Assembly: GCA_934572535.1 (NCBI GenBank)
Contig: CAKTLJ010000003.1
Location: 53,248-117,247 of the forward strand
Direction of reading: 5' to 3'
Length of the DNA: 64,000 bases
Origin: an uncultured Eubacteriales bacterium
Lineage (GTDB): Bacteria; Bacillota; Clostridia; Oscillospirales; Oscillospiraceae
Below the pieces are notes generated by a model, which worked only from the letters and a program-made list of their open reading frames with translations, made no database searches and was not told where the DNA came from. The translations under genes were made by a program, and so were the position numbers. Position 1 is the first letter of the stretch. Every line of letters begins with the position of its first letter. Of this stretch, positions 15,318-24,064 are shown in pieces.

Positions 15318-15346
15318 TTGAAAAAATCCGCGCGTTATACTATAAT
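15318..15346 (+). promoter_or_regulatory. strong promoter of the Kef-type gene
   Basis: TTGAAA at 15318-15323 and perfect TATAAT at 15341-15346 with 17-bp spacing. Confidence 0.8.
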
Positions 15347-15389
15347 AATAAACAGAACGCGTAGATACGCGAGGAAGGAGGCAGATCTT

Positions 15390-17690
15390 GTGCATGAGAT
15401 CCCTGCCCTTGTCACCGACCTGACCGTGATCCTGGTCCTGGCGGCCATCACGACCACTCTGTGCAAAAAAATCAATCTTCCCTCGGTCTTGGGCTACATC
15501 CTGGCTGGATTCCTGGCCGGCCCGGTGGTGGACTTCATCCCCACCATCAACGACATGGGGACCATCGAGGTCTGGTCGGACATCGGCGTCATCTTCCTGA
15601 TGTTCGGGCTTGGGTTGTCGTTTTCCGTCCATAAAATGGCCGAGGTCGGTGTACCCGGCTTCCTGTCCGCCGGCATCCAGGCCCTGGGCATGGGCGTGGT
15701 GGGCTTCTTCCTGGGCATCCTTCTGGACTGGGGCTCTACGAACAGCATCTTCCTCGGAGTCATGCTGGCCATGTCCTCCACCATGATCACCATGAAGAGC
15801 ATCGAAGACATGGGCCTCAAGGACGAAAAGTTTGCCGGTCTGGCCATGGGCACCCTGGTCATCGAGGACATCATCGCCATCTTCGCCATGGTCATTCTCT
15901 CCACCATTGCCGTCTCCCACACCATCAGCGGCTGGGCCTTGGCCGAACATATGGCAGTCCTGCTCCTCTACCTGGCCCTGTGGCTCATTCTGGGCATTTA
16001 CCTGGTGCCCACCCTCACAAAGCGTCTGGTGGGGATCATGAACGACGAGATGCTCCTCATCTTCTCCCTGGCGCTCTGCTTCCTCATGGCCATCCTGGCC
16101 GAGAACATCGGCCTGTCCACCGAGCTGGGGGCCTTCCTGGCCGGTTCCCTTCTGGCCGGTACCATCCACGCCGAGCGCGTGGAGCGCCTGGTCACTCCCT
16201 GCAAGAACCTCTTCGGCGGCGTCTTCTTCGTCTCCGTGGGCTTCATGGTCCACCCGGACATGATCCTGCAATACATCCTCCCCATCCTCCTCCTGTCGGC
16301 GGTGTCCATCCTGGGCAAGCTCCTCTTCCTGACCCTGGGCAGCCTGGCCGCCGGGCAGGACCTGGAGGTCTCCCTCCACGCCGCCGCTGCCCAGACCCAG
16401 GTGGGTGAGTTCTCCTTCATCATCGCGGGTCTGGGCCAGTCCCTGTCGGTGACCGGGGCCTTCCTCTATCCCATCATCGTGGCGGTCTCCGTGATCACCA
16501 CCTTCACCACCCCCTTCCTGCTGAAGCTGGCCGGTCCCCTCACCGCCCTCTTGGAGCGGGTCCTGCCCAAGCCGTGGCTTGCCGCCATCGACCGCTACTG
16601 CGCCGCCAAGCAGGTCGTGAAAACCGGGGACAGCAAGGACATGGTCCTCTATCTGCGGCACTACTTCCAGACCATCGCCCTCTACGGGATCCTGTCCGTG
16701 GGCGCGATCCTGCTGGGGCTCCAATCGCTGCGTCCCTTCCTGCGGGGGCAGGGCGTGGGAAAGGCTGACCTTCTCACCTGCGCCGCCATCTACCTGGTGC
16801 TGGCCTTCCTGCTCCCGGCCATGCTCCGCATCAAGAAACGCTACTTCACCGCCCTGTGGCTGGAGAGCGTCTACAACCGTCTGCTGCTGTGTATATTGAT
16901 GGTCTTCCGCATCGGCCTGGTGGTCTTCCTGGCGGTGCTACCCGCCTTCCTGATCTTCCAGGTCCCGCCCCTTTGGCTGGCCTCGGGGGCTATCCCCCTC
17001 ATGTGGCTCATCACCCAGTCGGACCGGCTGGCCGGGCACTATCTGGAGGTAGAGGCCCGGTTCCTGGCCAACCTGAACGAGCGCAAGCTGGCAGAGCACT
17101 TCAGCCACCCCGGCGAGACCGAAGCGCACCACTGGCTCACCGAACAGCTCTATGTCATCACCCTGGCCTGCCCCAGCCTCTATGTGGACAGCGGCATGGC
17201 CTTGCAGGACCATCAGTGGGGCAAGACCGACCACATCAACATCATCAAGATCATCCGCGGCCGGGATCACATCAACATCCCCGATGGCGATATTGAGACC
17301 CTGTCCGGAGACCTGATGGTGGCCATGGGCAGCCGGAAGGACCTGGAACACTTCTGCTTCAAGCAGGCGGTCCACGGTGTGCGCCCCACCAAGGGCGCCA
17401 GACTGCGCACCCTGAAGGAGTACATCGAAGGGCAGGAGGGCATCCCGGAGGCCCGGCAGCTTCTGTGCTGCGGCGTTCATCTGGACAAGGACCTGCCCCA
17501 GCAGGGCAAGTCCATCCGCGACAGCGGCATCAAGGAGAAGTGGAGCGCCTTCCTCATTGGTTTGGAGCGCGACATGCTCCCCATCCCCAACCCCGACCGC
17601 AGCCTGACCCTGCGGACCGGCGACCTGCTGTGGGTCATGGGCAGCCAGGAGATGGCCAGCAAGCTGGTCCGTCTGGGCCTGCTGGATTGA
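15390..17690 (+). CDS. Kef-type monovalent cation/proton antiporter (CPA2)
   Basis: 766 residues. The GTG at 15390 is used, with AAGGAGG nine bases before it; the open frame upstream includes the promoter. Residues 1-400 are the CPA2 exchanger domain with about twelve helices (LPSVLGYILAGFLAGP, FGLGLSFSVHKM, LGAFLAGSLLAGT). A second membrane part of five or so helices covers about 430-570. The C-terminus has two TrkA-C/RCK-C like domains (near 620-680 and 705-766) but no NAD-binding TrkA-N domain. It probably exports potassium or sodium in exchange for protons, gated by a ligand of the RCK-C domains. It is monocistronic and ends at a bidirectional terminator. Confidence 0.88.
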   Translation: MHEIPALVTDLTVILVLAAITTTLCKKINLPSVLGYILAGFLAGPVVDFIPTINDMGTIEVWSDIGVIFLMFGLGLSFSVHKMAEVGVPGFLSAGIQALGMGVVGFFLGILLDWGSTNSIFLGVMLAMSSTMITMKSIEDMGLKDEKFAGLAMGTLVIEDIIAIFAMVILSTIAVSHTISGWALAEHMAVLLLYLALWLILGIYLVPTLTKRLVGIMNDEMLLIFSLALCFLMAILAENIGLSTELGAFLAGSLLAGTIHAERVERLVTPCKNLFGGVFFVSVGFMVHPDMILQYILPILLLSAVSILGKLLFLTLGSLAAGQDLEVSLHAAAAQTQVGEFSFIIAGLGQSLSVTGAFLYPIIVAVSVITTFTTPFLLKLAGPLTALLERVLPKPWLAAIDRYCAAKQVVKTGDSKDMVLYLRHYFQTIALYGILSVGAILLGLQSLRPFLRGQGVGKADLLTCAAIYLVLAFLLPAMLRIKKRYFTALWLESVYNRLLLCILMVFRIGLVVFLAVLPAFLIFQVPPLWLASGAIPLMWLITQSDRLAGHYLEVEARFLANLNERKLAEHFSHPGETEAHHWLTEQLYVITLACPSLYVDSGMALQDHQWGKTDHINIIKIIRGRDHINIPDGDIETLSGDLMVAMGSRKDLEHFCFKQAVHGVRPTKGARLRTLKEYIEGQEGIPEARQLLCCGVHLDKDLPQQGKSIRDSGIKEKWSAFLIGLERDMLPIPNPDRSLTLRTGDLLWVMGSQEMASKLVRLGLLD

Positions 17691-17703
17691 CCTGGATACA
17701 AAA

Positions 17704-17745
17704 AATTCCCTGATGCAGCGCTGAACTGCATCAGGGAATTTCTTT
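17704..17745. terminator. bidirectional intrinsic terminator
   Basis: A 14-bp perfect stem (AATTCCCTGATGCA with its complement) and a 9-nt loop, followed by TTTCTTTG on the plus strand and preceded by an A-run. It separates the convergent Kef and putP genes. Confidence 0.9.
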
Positions 17746-17753
17746 GTTTGAAC

Positions 17754-19292
17754 TTACATCTTGCCGACGGCGTCGAACTCATTCACGATCTCCTCAGCAG
17801 GAGGCGCGGTGACCAGAGACACCACGACGATGGCGATGAGGCCCACGATGAAGGCGGGCAGCAGCTCGTAGATGCCCCACGCGCCGCCCATGGGAGCGAT
17901 CAGGTACTTCCAGATGAAGACCATCGCAGCGCCTGCGATCATGCCCGCGAGAGCGCCCTGCTTGTTGGTGCGCTTCCAGAAGAGCGCGCAAAGCATCACG
18001 GGGCCGAAGGCCGAGCCAAAGCCGGCCCAGGCGAAGGAGACGATGCGGAAGACGGAGCTGTTGGGGTCCCAAGCCAGGAAGATACCCACCACAGCGATCA
18101 GGATGACCGTAACACGGGCCGCCAGCATGGCGGTCTGCATCTTCATCTTGACGCCGAACACGTCCTCAATGAGGTCGTGGGACACGCTGGAAGCGGCAGT
18201 CAGCAGCTGGGAGTCTGCGGTGGACATGGTGGAAGCCAGGATCCCGGCCAGGACCAGACCTGCCACGATGGCCAGGATGGGACCGAAGCTGCTGAGCAGG
18301 TTGGCCAGCTGGATGATGATCGTCTCGGATTCCGAACTGGTGGCCAGGAAGGGAACGTTGCCGGCCTGGGTGACGCTGTAACCAATGATACCGATGAGGA
18401 TCGCCACGAACATGGAGATGACCACCCAAACGGTCGCAATGCGCCGGGAGAGCTTCAGCTTCTGGCCGTCCTCAATGGCCATGAAGCGGAGCAGGATGTG
18501 GGGCATACCGAAGTAGCCCAGGCCCCAGGCCAGGGTGGAGGCGACGCTCAGGCCGCTGTAGCTGGAGGCCGTACCCTCTGCCATGTTGTGCCCCTGGAAA
18601 ATATTCAGGTAACCGTCCAGAGCGGTGGCGTTGGACACCACCTCACCCCAGCCACCGGCCTGGCTGATCCCGAAGAAGACGATGACCACCAGAGCCACGG
18701 ACATGACGATACTCTGGATCAGGTCGGTGGTGGAGACCGCCAGGAAGCCGCCCAGCACGGTGTACAGAACGACCACGATGCCGCCAACGATCATGGCGGT
18801 GTGGTAGTCCCAGCCAAAGAAGCTGTTGAACAGGGTGCCGATGGCCTTGAAGCCGGAAGCAGTGTAAGGAATGAAGAAGATCAGGATGACGACGGAGGCG
18901 ATCAGGGACAGGATGTTGCGGTTATCGTGGAACCGGCGGGAGAAGAAGCTCGGGATGGTGAAGGCCTTGATGGAGACGGTATAGTTCCGCAGGCGCTTGG
19001 CCACGATGAGCCAGTTGAGATAGGTGCCGATGGCCAGGCCGATGGCGGTCCAGCCGGGTTCCGCGACGCCGGAGATGTAGGCCAGGCCCGGCAGACCCAT
19101 GAGCAGCCAGCTGCTCATATCCGAGGCTTCGGCGCTCATGGCGGTGACGACGGGGCCTAACTTTCTGCCGCCCAGGTAGAACTCGGACGAAGAAGCGCCG
19201 CCGCCCTTCCGGCTGAAGTAGACGCCCACCAAAACCATTGCGACCAGGTAGACAACGATGGTCGCAATGATACAGAGTTGCGATGTGGTCAT
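17754..19292 (-). CDS. putP: sodium/proline symporter
   Basis: 512-residue member of the sodium:solute symporter family, with about 13 membrane helices. LGGRKLGPVVTAMSAEASDMSSWLLMGLPG holds the sodium-site segment typical of PutP, and FGMPHILLRFMAIEDG and STADSQLLTAASSVSHDL are further family marks. ATG at 19292 with AGGAGG ten bases upstream. Imports proline with sodium as nutrient or osmoprotectant. It is read from a promoter with a large palindrome in front, next to a TetR gene on the same strand, so repression by that TetR is likely. Confidence 0.93.
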   Translation of the reverse strand: MTTSQLCIIATIVVYLVAMVLVGVYFSRKGGGASSSEFYLGGRKLGPVVTAMSAEASDMSSWLLMGLPGLAYISGVAEPGWTAIGLAIGTYLNWLIVAKRLRNYTVSIKAFTIPSFFSRRFHDNRNILSLIASVVILIFFIPYTASGFKAIGTLFNSFFGWDYHTAMIVGGIVVVLYTVLGGFLAVSTTDLIQSIVMSVALVVIVFFGISQAGGWGEVVSNATALDGYLNIFQGHNMAEGTASSYSGLSVASTLAWGLGYFGMPHILLRFMAIEDGQKLKLSRRIATVWVVISMFVAILIGIIGYSVTQAGNVPFLATSSESETIIIQLANLLSSFGPILAIVAGLVLAGILASTMSTADSQLLTAASSVSHDLIEDVFGVKMKMQTAMLAARVTVILIAVVGIFLAWDPNSSVFRIVSFAWAGFGSAFGPVMLCALFWKRTNKQGALAGMIAGAAMVFIWKYLIAPMGGAWGIYELLPAFIVGLIAIVVVSLVTAPPAEEIVNEFDAVGKM

Positions 19293-19359
19293 AGTTTGGT
19301 TTCCTCCTAAATACAAACTCACGTTTCTCTCTCAAAAAACGCATTTCATGTCGAGACCT

Positions 19360-19388
19360 ATCATACCACGACGGAATATAGAACGCAA
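19360..19388 (-). promoter_or_regulatory. promoter of putP
   Basis: TTGCGT at 19388-19383 and TATGAT at 19365-19360, spacing 17. The -10 matches 5 of 6; the -35 is poor, which fits a regulated promoter. Confidence 0.55.
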
Positions 19389-19391
19389 TAC

Positions 19392-19427
19392 AGAACGCAG
19401 TATAGACTATAGTCTATACTGCGTTCT
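19392..19427. promoter_or_regulatory. 36-bp perfect palindrome, probable TetR operator
   Basis: AGAACGCAGTATAGACTA is followed at once by its exact reverse complement, giving an 18+18 palindrome with no spacer. A direct half-copy (AGAACGCAATA) sits just beside it at 19380-19390, over the putP -35. No T-run follows, so it is not a terminator. It lies between the tetR stop and the putP promoter, which makes it the obvious operator for the TetR protein. Confidence 0.75.
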
Positions 19428-19454
19428 CGCGATTCAACAAAAATGCCTTTGCTG

Positions 19455-20075
19455 TCAAAGGGTTTCTTCTGTACGATTGTTGGGATGGGAGGCAGGATAA
19501 AAGCTGCTTAAAAAATTGGGCAGGACCTGGGCGGCGTATTGGCGCAGGGAGTACTCCCCGCCCCGCAGGCACCAGTCGTACATGAGCGCCCGCTCGCACA
19601 GGGCATAGAGCCGCACCATTTCGCTGACGCTCTGCCGGTCAGACAGCTCTCCCGTCTCCTGGCCCTGGGCGATGATCTTCCGCAGGAGGCGATAGTAGGT
19701 CCGCTTGTGGTTGAGCAGATGCTTCTCCCCGCTGGTCACCAGCTGGGTGGAGAGCAGGCGGGCCAGCAGCTCCATGGAGACCGAGTTTTCGATCATGCGG
19801 AAGAGTTCCCCATTGAGGAAGAGCAGCCGCTCCATGGCGGGCATCGCCGGGTCCATGGTCTCCTGGAGGGCTTCGTACTTCTCGTCAAAGAGGTCGCTGA
19901 GGGTGGAGAGCAGGGCGTCCTTCCCGTCAAAGTAGTGATAGAAGGAGCCCTTGGAGGTCTGGGAGGTCTCGATGATCTCCTCTACGGTGGTGTTTTCATA
20001 GCCCTGCTCATAGAAGAGCTGCCAGGCCGCGGAGACGATCTTGCCCCGCGTATTTCGGAGATTCTTTTTTGCCAT
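19455..20075 (-). CDS. TetR-family transcriptional regulator
   Basis: 206 residues. N-terminal TetR HTH (residues about 8-60): IVSAAWQLFYEQGYENTTVEEIIETSQTSKGSFYHYF in parts is a textbook match. The remaining all-helical ligand domain is not assignable to a known inducer group. ATG at 20075, with AGGAGATGAGGACC in front. Lies 160 bases upstream of putP on the same strand with a large palindrome between them, so control of putP, and perhaps of itself, is the leading idea. Confidence 0.9.
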   Translation of the reverse strand: MAKKNLRNTRGKIVSAAWQLFYEQGYENTTVEEIIETSQTSKGSFYHYFDGKDALLSTLSDLFDEKYEALQETMDPAMPAMERLLFLNGELFRMIENSVSMELLARLLSTQLVTSGEKHLLNHKRTYYRLLRKIIAQGQETGELSDRQSVSEMVRLYALCERALMYDWCLRGGEYSLRQYAAQVLPNFLSSFYPASHPNNRTEETL

Positions 20076-20097
20076 AAGGGGTCCTCATCTCCTGGGG

Positions 20098-21243
20098 TCA
20101 GGCGAAGTAGGCTTCGATCTGTTCCCGGCTGGCGGTCACCGAGCCCTGGATCATGGTGGGCTGTCCGCCGCCCTTGCCGCCGAGGGCCTGGTGAATGGCC
20201 TTGGACTGGGCGCGCAGGTCCACGCTTTTGCTGCCCATCACGTGACGATACTGGCCGTCCTTGCCCACAAAGACGGCGCAGATGCCGCCGCAGCGCTCCA
20301 TACCGGTGTTCACCAGGGTGCGCATACTCTGGCTGTCCAGGTCCTCCTCGAAGAGAAGGAGGTTCCCTTCGGTCTCGGGCAGGGCCTTGCACTTCTCCGC
20401 AGCCAGGGCCATTTTGGTCTCTTTCAGCGCCAGGTAGACCTCTTCCAGCTCGGCCTTCATGCGGGCCACCCCCTGGGCGGTCTCGTGCTGCTTCACCGAC
20501 AGGGCGGCGGAGATGGCGGCCACATTGGCCTGCTTGGTGCAGTAGTCCTTCCAGGCCAGCTCCCCGGCTGCCATCCAGATGCGAATGCCGCCCCGGTGAC
20601 GCATGTTGGACAGGAGCTTCACCATGCCGATCTCGCCGGTGTGCTTCACGTGGGGGGCGCAGCAGGCGCAGACGTCGCAGTCGGGAATGGTGACGATGCG
20701 GACGTTTTCCGTCAGGTCCAGCTTGCTGCGGTAGTCCATATCCTTGAGGCGCGCGGGTTCGGGATATTCGGCGGTGACGGGGCGATCGCTCCAGATGATG
20801 CGGTTGGCGGTCTCCTCGATGACGTCGATCTGCTCCTGGGTCAGCTCCTTGTCAAAGTCCAGGATGACCTCGTTCTCCCCCATGTGGAAGCCCACGTTCG
20901 TGCAGCCGTAGAGGCTGTGGGCCACGCCGGAGATCACATGTTCCCCGGAATGGCACTGCATCCGCCGGAAGCGCAGCGGCCAGTCCAGCCGTCCCGTGAC
21001 GGTTTCGCCCGCCTCCAGGGGCGCGTCGGTGGTGTGGAGGATACCCTCGTGGGTCTCCTGGACGTCCAGCACGTTGGCCTTCTCCAGCGTCCCCTGGTCG
21101 GGGAGCTGGCCGCCGCCCTCGGGGAAGAAGGCGGTCTGGTCCAGCAGGACGGCCCAGCGGCCCTCTCCGGCGGGGGTGCAGGCCAGGACCTGGGCGGTAA
21201 AAACGGACAAGCAGCTGTCCAGATCGTAAAGTTTCTTGGTCAT
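20098..21243 (-). CDS. alanyl-tRNA editing protein, AlaX-L type
   Basis: 381 residues. Deacylates Ser- or Gly-tRNA-Ala in trans. The editing domain shows both zinc-binding blocks: CHSGEH (HxxxH) and CDVCACCAPH (CxxxH). FFPEGGGQLPDQG near the N-terminus is the AlaRS second-additional-domain hallmark. A coiled coil (about 245-290) and a C-terminal DHHA1-like domain ending GGKGGGQPTMIQGS make it the long form. ATG at 21243 with AAGGGAAACCAACT in front (weak SD). It precedes tetR by 22 bases on the same strand. Confidence 0.92.
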   Translation of the reverse strand: MTKKLYDLDSCLSVFTAQVLACTPAGEGRWAVLLDQTAFFPEGGGQLPDQGTLEKANVLDVQETHEGILHTTDAPLEAGETVTGRLDWPLRFRRMQCHSGEHVISGVAHSLYGCTNVGFHMGENEVILDFDKELTQEQIDVIEETANRIIWSDRPVTAEYPEPARLKDMDYRSKLDLTENVRIVTIPDCDVCACCAPHVKHTGEIGMVKLLSNMRHRGGIRIWMAAGELAWKDYCTKQANVAAISAALSVKQHETAQGVARMKAELEEVYLALKETKMALAAEKCKALPETEGNLLLFEEDLDSQSMRTLVNTGMERCGGICAVFVGKDGQYRHVMGSKSVDLRAQSKAIHQALGGKGGGQPTMIQGSVTASREQIEAYFA

Positions 21244-21365
21244 AGTTGGTTTCCCTTCTTATGGATTCGGTTTCTCTTCCTTGGCGGTCGCGCCGCGATA
21301 GTTTGATAGTAGCACATCCTGGAGGAAATGCAAGCCCTCGGCGGAACCGAACGCCGCAGGCCGCG

Positions 21366-21402
21366 AAAAAGCAAAGGTCTCCCCCGGCAGAGGAAGACCT
21401 TT
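21366..21402 (-). terminator. intrinsic terminator of the rnc/DUF4430 unit
   Basis: AAAGGTCT pairs with AGACCTTT around a 14-nt loop; on the minus strand it is followed by GCTTTTTCG. Confidence 0.75.
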
Positions 21403-21407
21403 CCCTG

Positions 21408-21911
21408 TTATTCTCCTGTACAGGCGAAGGACCAGACCACCTGGTCGCCCTCGGACACCGTCTGGACGGCCGCACTCTCCGAAATGGTCTCTCCGTTGAC
21501 GGTATAGGTCCAGCCGGACCCCTCCCCCGCATCGCCGTTGGCCAAATCACCGACGCGCTCCACAAGGGCGGTGGGCCCGGAGGTCACCACCCGAAGCTCT
21601 GTCTCCTGGGCGCTCCACTGGAGGGCCTCCAGCACGGTGGTCCCCTCGGGGACGGTCAGCGCGGTCTCCCGGAGCATCCAGCCGTCCTCCGGCAGAAGGT
21701 CCAGGGTCGCCTGGTCCACCAGGTCGGCGTTTTCCCACACGTTCTGGCAGGAGACTGCCACGGTGCAGGTGATCTGCGGGGCCTCGGTGGAGGCGCCCGT
21801 CTGGGCGTCCTCTCCGGTGACGGCAGACTTGATGCTCCCCCAGAAGGGTTCCACCAGTAAGATCACCAGCAGCACCAGGGCGATCGTCAGGTTTCTTGCT
21901 TTCTTGCTCAT
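21408..21911 (-). CDS. membrane-anchored DUF4430-type protein
   Basis: 167 residues. One N-terminal membrane helix (about 8-24) and an extracytoplasmic part that carries a DUF4430-like ubiquitin-fold pattern: TVPEGTTVLEALQWSA, SGWTYTVNGETISESAA and VSEGDQVVWSF. The same fold is found in cobalamin-binding and other cell-surface proteins in Firmicutes, where it often takes part in binding; the ligand here is unknown. Its ATG overlaps the rnc stop codon (ATGA), so the two are translated together. It is the last gene of the acpP-rnc run. Confidence 0.75.
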   Translation of the reverse strand: MSKKARNLTIALVLLVILLVEPFWGSIKSAVTGEDAQTGASTEAPQITCTVAVSCQNVWENADLVDQATLDLLPEDGWMLRETALTVPEGTTVLEALQWSAQETELRVVTSGPTALVERVGDLANGDAGEGSGWTYTVNGETISESAAVQTVSEGDQVVWSFACTGE

Positions 21912-22591
21912 GCCTTCGCTTTCTCCAGCTTGTTCACCGCTGCCTTGGCCGCGGCCTGCTCGGCTTCCTTCTTGCTTCTGCCCTCTCCGGCGCCAATGGG
22001 CTTGCCGTTGAGCAGGACCTCCATACAAAAGCACTTGGCGTGGTCAGGGCCGCTCTCCCCCGCCAGGCGGTAGGACAGCACCTGGCCGCTCTCCCGCTGG
22101 ACCAGCTCCTGAAGGGCGGTCTTAAAATCTCGGCCGTTGGCGATCTTCTCCCGCTCCTGGTTCAGGATCAGCGCGTGGATCAGCTTGCGGGCCTGTCCGA
22201 TGCCACCGTCCAGGTATACGGCGGCCAGCATGGCCTCCACCGCGTCCGCCTGGATGGAGGGACGCTTGCGGCCGCCGCCGCTCTCCTCGCCCCGGCCCAG
22301 CTTCAAATAGCTGCCCAGGTCCAGGGCGTTGGCCACCTCCACCAGGCTTCCCTCGCAGACCAGGGCCGCCCGGATACGGGTCAGGTCCCCCTCGGGCAGG
22401 TCGGGACGCTGGCGGTACAGGTGGTCGGCCACCACCAAGCCTAAGATCGAGTCGCCCAAAAACTCCAGCCGCTCGTTGCTGGGCATCCCCTTGTCCCGGT
22501 GCTCGTTGGCATAGGAGCTGTGGGTCAGGGCGTTCTCCAGCAGGGTGCGGTCCCGGAAGGCATATCCAATTTTCTCCTCCAGGGTCTTCAT
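21908..22591 (-). CDS. rnc: ribonuclease III
   Basis: 227 residues. Cuts double-stranded RNA in rRNA maturation and mRNA control. The RNase III signature NERLEFLGDSIL is near residue 40 and the second acidic cluster (QADAVEAMLAAVYLDGG) near 110; the double-stranded RNA binding domain is at 155-225 (DFKTALQELVQ ... GRSKKEAEQAAAKAAV). ATG at 22591 with AAAGGAG 12 bases before it. Sits after acpP and plsX as in many Firmicutes. Confidence 0.96.
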   Translation of the reverse strand: MKTLEEKIGYAFRDRTLLENALTHSSYANEHRDKGMPSNERLEFLGDSILGLVVADHLYRQRPDLPEGDLTRIRAALVCEGSLVEVANALDLGSYLKLGRGEESGGGRKRPSIQADAVEAMLAAVYLDGGIGQARKLIHALILNQEREKIANGRDFKTALQELVQRESGQVLSYRLAGESGPDHAKCFCMEVLLNGKPIGAGEGRSKKEAEQAAAKAAVNKLEKAKA

Positions 22592-22627
22592 CGTGTTCGA
22601 CACTCCTTTTCTCGCACTCCACAACGC

Positions 22628-22653
22628 AACCCCCGGCCAAAGGGACGGGGGTT
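22628..22653 (-). other. hairpin between acpP and rnc
   Basis: AACCCCCG pairs with CGGGGGTT around about 10 nt. No T-run follows, so it is more likely a processing or attenuating hairpin than a full stop. Confidence 0.45.
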
Positions 22654-22670
22654 GTCAGGGATGTTCATCG

Positions 22671-22904
22671 TTACATATCAAGCTTGTTTGCCAGGTAGTT
22701 GACCAGGTCTTCCACGGTCTTGATCCCCTCGATCTCATCGTCGGGGATCTCTACGCCAAACTCATCCTCCAGGCTCATGATGATCTCCACCACGTCCAGG
22801 GAGTCCATCTCCAGATCCTCCAGGAAGTCGGCCTGCAGGGTGATACGATCCTGTTCCACGCAGAGTTCTTCGGCAATAATCTTCTGAATCTTCTCAAAAA
22901 TCAT
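22671..22904 (-). CDS. acpP: acyl carrier protein
   Basis: 77-residue acidic protein that carries growing fatty acids on phosphopantetheine. The attachment site is Ser35 in the motif MDSLDVVE. ATG at 22904 with AAAGGAG 9 bases upstream; the longer upstream frame is discarded because the family starts here. Lies between plsX and rnc, the common Firmicutes order. Confidence 0.96.
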   Translation of the reverse strand: MIFEKIQKIIAEELCVEQDRITLQADFLEDLEMDSLDVVEIIMSLEDEFGVEIPDDEIEGIKTVEDLVNYLANKLDM

Positions 22905-22989
22905 GACTAACGGCTCCTTTGGAATAGCTGTATTCGCAACCATTACTATAGGGAGATTTTTCCGCCCTGTCAATAGGCAAATGAAAAAA

Positions 22990-24027
22990 TCATTCCTCCG
23001 CCGTCTTTCCGCCCGCGATACGCATGTACTCGATGTTGGCGGTGATATCCTGGATCAGGTCGGACTCCGCCATCTCCTTGGCCCGGCAGATGGCATTGTA
23101 GATGGCATAGGCATTGGACGAGCCGTGGGCCTTGATGACCGGCTTGGAGATACCCACCATGGCGGTGCCGCCGATCTCGTTGGGGTTGAAGGTCTTCTTA
23201 AACTCGTCCACCTGGCCCTTCACGGCCAGGTAGCCCAGCTTGGTCGAGAGGCTGGTCTGGAACATGGTCTTCATAAAGTCGGCGAACATGAGCAGGCTGC
23301 CCTCATAGGTCTTCATGAAGATGTTGCCGGTGAACCCATCGGTGACCAGCACGTCCACCCCGCCCTGGAGGGCTTCCCGGCCCTCGATGTTGCCGATGAA
23401 GTTTATGCGGCCCTCCTCATGGGCCTGGGTCAGCAGGGCGTGGGCCTCCACCTGGAGGGGCAGGCCCTTGCTGGGCTCGGTCCCGATGTTCAGCAGGCCC
23501 ACCCGGGGCGCCTCCAGGCCCAGGGTGCGCTTGGCGTAGTACGTCCCCATAAAGGCGTACTGGAGGAGGTACTCGGGGGTGCAGTCGGAGGTGGCCCCGC
23601 AGTCGATGAGGACGAAGGCCCCCTTCTGGGTGGGGACCACGGGACACATGGCCGCCCGGCGGATGCCCCGGATGCGCTTGAGCATCAGGGTCGCACCGGA
23701 CAGGAGTGCGCCGGTCGAACCGGCGGAGACGAAGGCGTCGGCCTCGCCATCCTTGAGCTTCTGCATCCCCACGGTCATGGAGGAGTCCTTCTTCGCCTTA
23801 AAGGCCCGGGCAGGGTTGTCCTCCATGGTGATGACCTGGGAGGCGGGCAGGATCTCGACGCCCTTGGGGACCTCCTTGTGGCCCAGCTTTTCCAGGCAGG
23901 CCATGATCTCCTCGGGCTTGCCGGAGAGGACCACGTCCACCCCCAGGGCTTCCGCGGCCTTGACCGCACCTTCCACAGGGGCCATTGGGGCGTTGTCACC
24001 GCCCATGGCGTCCAGAATAATTCTCAT
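22990..24027 (-). CDS. plsX: phosphate acyltransferase PlsX
   Basis: 345 residues. Converts acyl-ACP to acyl phosphate for the first step of phospholipid synthesis. The N-terminus MRIILDAMGGDNAP is diagnostic; SAGSTGALLSGA, LIDCGAT and GFTGNIFMKTYEG are further family blocks. GAGAAAGGAAAACCT precedes the ATG. It leads into acpP and rnc. FapR, which often regulates it, is not encoded nearby. Confidence 0.97.
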   Translation of the reverse strand: MRIILDAMGGDNAPMAPVEGAVKAAEALGVDVVLSGKPEEIMACLEKLGHKEVPKGVEILPASQVITMEDNPARAFKAKKDSSMTVGMQKLKDGEADAFVSAGSTGALLSGATLMLKRIRGIRRAAMCPVVPTQKGAFVLIDCGATSDCTPEYLLQYAFMGTYYAKRTLGLEAPRVGLLNIGTEPSKGLPLQVEAHALLTQAHEEGRINFIGNIEGREALQGGVDVLVTDGFTGNIFMKTYEGSLLMFADFMKTMFQTSLSTKLGYLAVKGQVDEFKKTFNPNEIGGTAMVGISKPVIKAHGSSNAYAIYNAICRAKEMAESDLIQDITANIEYMRIAGGKTAEE

Positions 24028-24064
24028 AGGTTTTCCTTTCTCAGGGGGATATCGGTCCCTCGCG

